Assembly: GCF_004362515.1 (NCBI RefSeq)
Contig: NZ_SNXU01000001.1
Coordinates: 496,001 to 560,000, forward strand
Reading direction: 5' to 3'
DNA from: Actinokineospora alba
GTDB lineage: Bacteria > Actinomycetota > Actinomycetes > Mycobacteriales > Pseudonocardiaceae
Length of the DNA stretch: 64,000 nt
Below are positions 62,863 through 64,000 of the stretch, one piece after another. Position numbers and translations under genes: made by a program. The notes under the pieces are model-generated. The model searched no databases. It was not told the origin of the DNA and worked only from the letters and a program-made list of their open reading frames with translations. Numbering within the stretch: the stretch's first letter is position 1; each line of letters begins with the position of its first letter.

Positions 62863-64000
62863 ATGCGACCGGGCGACTTGCTCGACGGGCGCTACCGACT
62901 CGGCCGGCTGGTCGGCACGGGCGGTATGGCCGATGTACACGAGGCCACCGATGTCCGCCTCGGCCGCGAGGTCGCCGTGAAGCTGTTCCGGCGCCGCGCC
63001 GAGGGCGAAACCGCCGCACGACTGGACTCCGAGGCCCGGCTGCTCGGTGGCCTGTCCCACCCGGGCCTGCTGCGCGTCTTCGACGTCGCGCCCGACAACG
63101 ACCGCCCGTACCTGGTCATGCAACTGGTGCGCGGGCGCACGCTGCGCCGGGAGATCGACGGTGGTCCGCTGGACCCGCAACGAGCGGCCCGGCTTGGCGC
63201 GCGGCTCGCCGACACCCTCGCCTACGTGCACTCCCAGGGCATCATGCACCGCGATGTGAAGCCATCCAACGTGCTGCTCTCCGAGACGGTGGGCTGCTAC
63301 CTCGCCGATTTCGGCATCGCCCGCGCCGAAGGTGACGAGCGGGTCACGCTGAGCGGACACTGCGTGGGAACAGCCGCTTACCTTGCGCCCGAACAAGTCC
63401 AGGGCGAGCCGTGCGGCCCGCCCGCCGACATCTACGCGCTCGGCCTGATGCTGATCGAGTGCCTGACCGGCAAGCCGGAGTACGACGGCACCGACATCGA
63501 GGCGGCCGTCGCCCGACTGCGCCGCGACCCCAGGATTCCCGACGGCCTGCCCGATCCGTGGCCGGAGACGCTGGCGGCCATGACCGCCCGCGACCCGGCT
63601 GACCGGCCGGACGCCGCGGACTGCGCCCAGCGGCTCGCCGCGGCGGCGCTGACGGGCGGGCGCCCGCTGCCCCCGGCGCGCCCGTCCACCCCGCCGGTGT
63701 CGCGGCAGGCGACCGCCGAACTCCCCCCGCTCGCCCGGCCCAGGACGCGGGCGACGGCAGTGCGCGTGGCCGCCGCGAGTGCCGCGGTCCTGCTTGGCGG
63801 GGCCGCGGTCGCGATGTCCACTCAGGAGCCGGGGCGGACCGCCGTCAGCCCGCCGCCCGCGACCACGCAGGTGCGGGATCCGAAGCCGGTGCCGGTCGTG
63901 GCGGTGCCGCCGCCCCCGACGACGAAGGCCGAGCCCGCGCCGGCGGAGCCGGCGGCGGAACCGCCCGACAAGTCGTCGAAGTCCGGCAAGGGCAAGAAGA
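62863..64000 (+). CDS. Serine/threonine protein kinase (partial, runs off the window)
   Basis: At least 379 residues are visible. The kinase domain covers residues 11-255. It has the glycine loop LVGTGGMADV, VAVKLF with the ATP Lys, the catalytic loop IMHRDVKPSNV, the DFG motif in YLADFGIARA and an APE-like LAPEQ. A Pro-rich juxtamembrane segment follows, then one transmembrane helix (VAAASAAVLLGGAAVAM, about residues 303-319) and a Pro/Lys-rich extracytoplasmic part. This is the PknB-like actinobacterial plan. GGAGGGTGGG precedes ATG 62863. The frame stays open to the end of the window, so the length is unknown. Confidence 0.93.
   Translation, partial: MRPGDLLDGRYRLGRLVGTGGMADVHEATDVRLGREVAVKLFRRRAEGETAARLDSEARLLGGLSHPGLLRVFDVAPDNDRPYLVMQLVRGRTLRREIDGGPLDPQRAARLGARLADTLAYVHSQGIMHRDVKPSNVLLSETVGCYLADFGIARAEGDERVTLSGHCVGTAAYLAPEQVQGEPCGPPADIYALGLMLIECLTGKPEYDGTDIEAAVARLRRDPRIPDGLPDPWPETLAAMTARDPADRPDAADCAQRLAAAALTGGRPLPPARPSTPPVSRQATAELPPLARPRTRATAVRVAAASAAVLLGGAAVAMSTQEPGRTAVSPPPATTQVRDPKPVPVVAVPPPPTTKAEPAPAEPAAEPPDKSSKSGKGKK

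Overview
The window is high-GC actinobacterial DNA, with GTG and TTG starts, many 4-base stop/start overlaps (ATGA, GTGA, TTGA) and dense divergent or convergent gene pairs. A DprE2-type reductase, an iniBAC-like dynamin module, two tandem Family 2B encapsulin shells and LexA-type operator spacing suggest a Pseudonocardiales organism (Actinokineospora/Saccharothrix/Lentzea-like). That placement is an inference; no rRNA or housekeeping phylogenetic marker is present, and I see no tRNA genes.

Layout. 1-9.1 kb: end of an unknown gene, a lipoprotein, a secreted M6 metalloprotease (immune inhibitor A type), a G-rich 16-bp repeat array, an orphan antitoxin, a DinB polymerase with an SOS box over its start, an ECF42 sigma factor with its YCII partner, a decayed GNAT gene and a RidA protein. 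9.1-16 kb: a fused glycyl-tRNA synthetase (GlyQS), a type II thioesterase, a long palindrome and a large LuxR/AAA regulator. 16.5-21 kb: a CHAT caspase-like protease translationally linked to an alpha/beta hydrolase, and an orphan DprE2. 21.2-25.1 kb: two Family 2B encapsulin shell paralogues followed by a polyprenyl diphosphate synthase. 25.1-26.3 kb: 1.2 kb of non-coding repeats.

26.3-40.8 kb looks like a specialised-metabolism locus of two divergent, tightly coupled operons. The left operon reads DegT aminotransferase, second DegT aminotransferase, UbiA prenyltransferase, FAD oxidoreductase, methyltransferase, AMP-forming ligase and AhpD-like protein. The right operon reads Gfo/Idh oxidoreductase, sugar isomerase-like TIM barrel, M20 hydrolase, Ldh2-type dehydrogenase, second Gfo/Idh oxidoreductase, a small unknown protein and an FAD monooxygenase. 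A plausible logic is an amino-(pseudo)sugar or aminated ring made by the Gfo/Idh and DegT enzymes, then activated, prenylated, methylated and oxidised. I do not recognise the product. The encapsulated prenyl synthase just upstream could supply the prenyl donor.

41-50.8 kb is mixed: an EF-hand protein, a heme-oxygenase-fold DUF3050 protein, a small secreted protein, a nucleotide-sugar dehydrogenase, an Ada-AlkA fusion, a PEP-mutase/isocitrate-lyase family protein, TetR, an MT0933-like antitoxin, an ABC-F protein and small proteins. 50.8-60 kb is an envelope-stress-like module: LuxR/ATPase regulator and actin-like Hsp70 on the minus strand, divergent from an IniB-domain repeat protein, an IniA-like dynamin and an IniC-like protein with an altered P-loop. 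60-62.7 kb is a three-gene coupled operon: a His-containing glycine-rich repeat protein, a JmjC/cupin 2-oxoglutarate oxygenase and a thioredoxin-like ferredoxin. It looks like a substrate plus modifying enzymes. The window ends inside a Ser/Thr protein kinase.

Convergent gene junctions repeatedly carry large palindromes or short tandem repeats (about 4.05, 12.96, 25.3-26.0 and 40.7-41.1 kb), a notable architectural trait of this genome.
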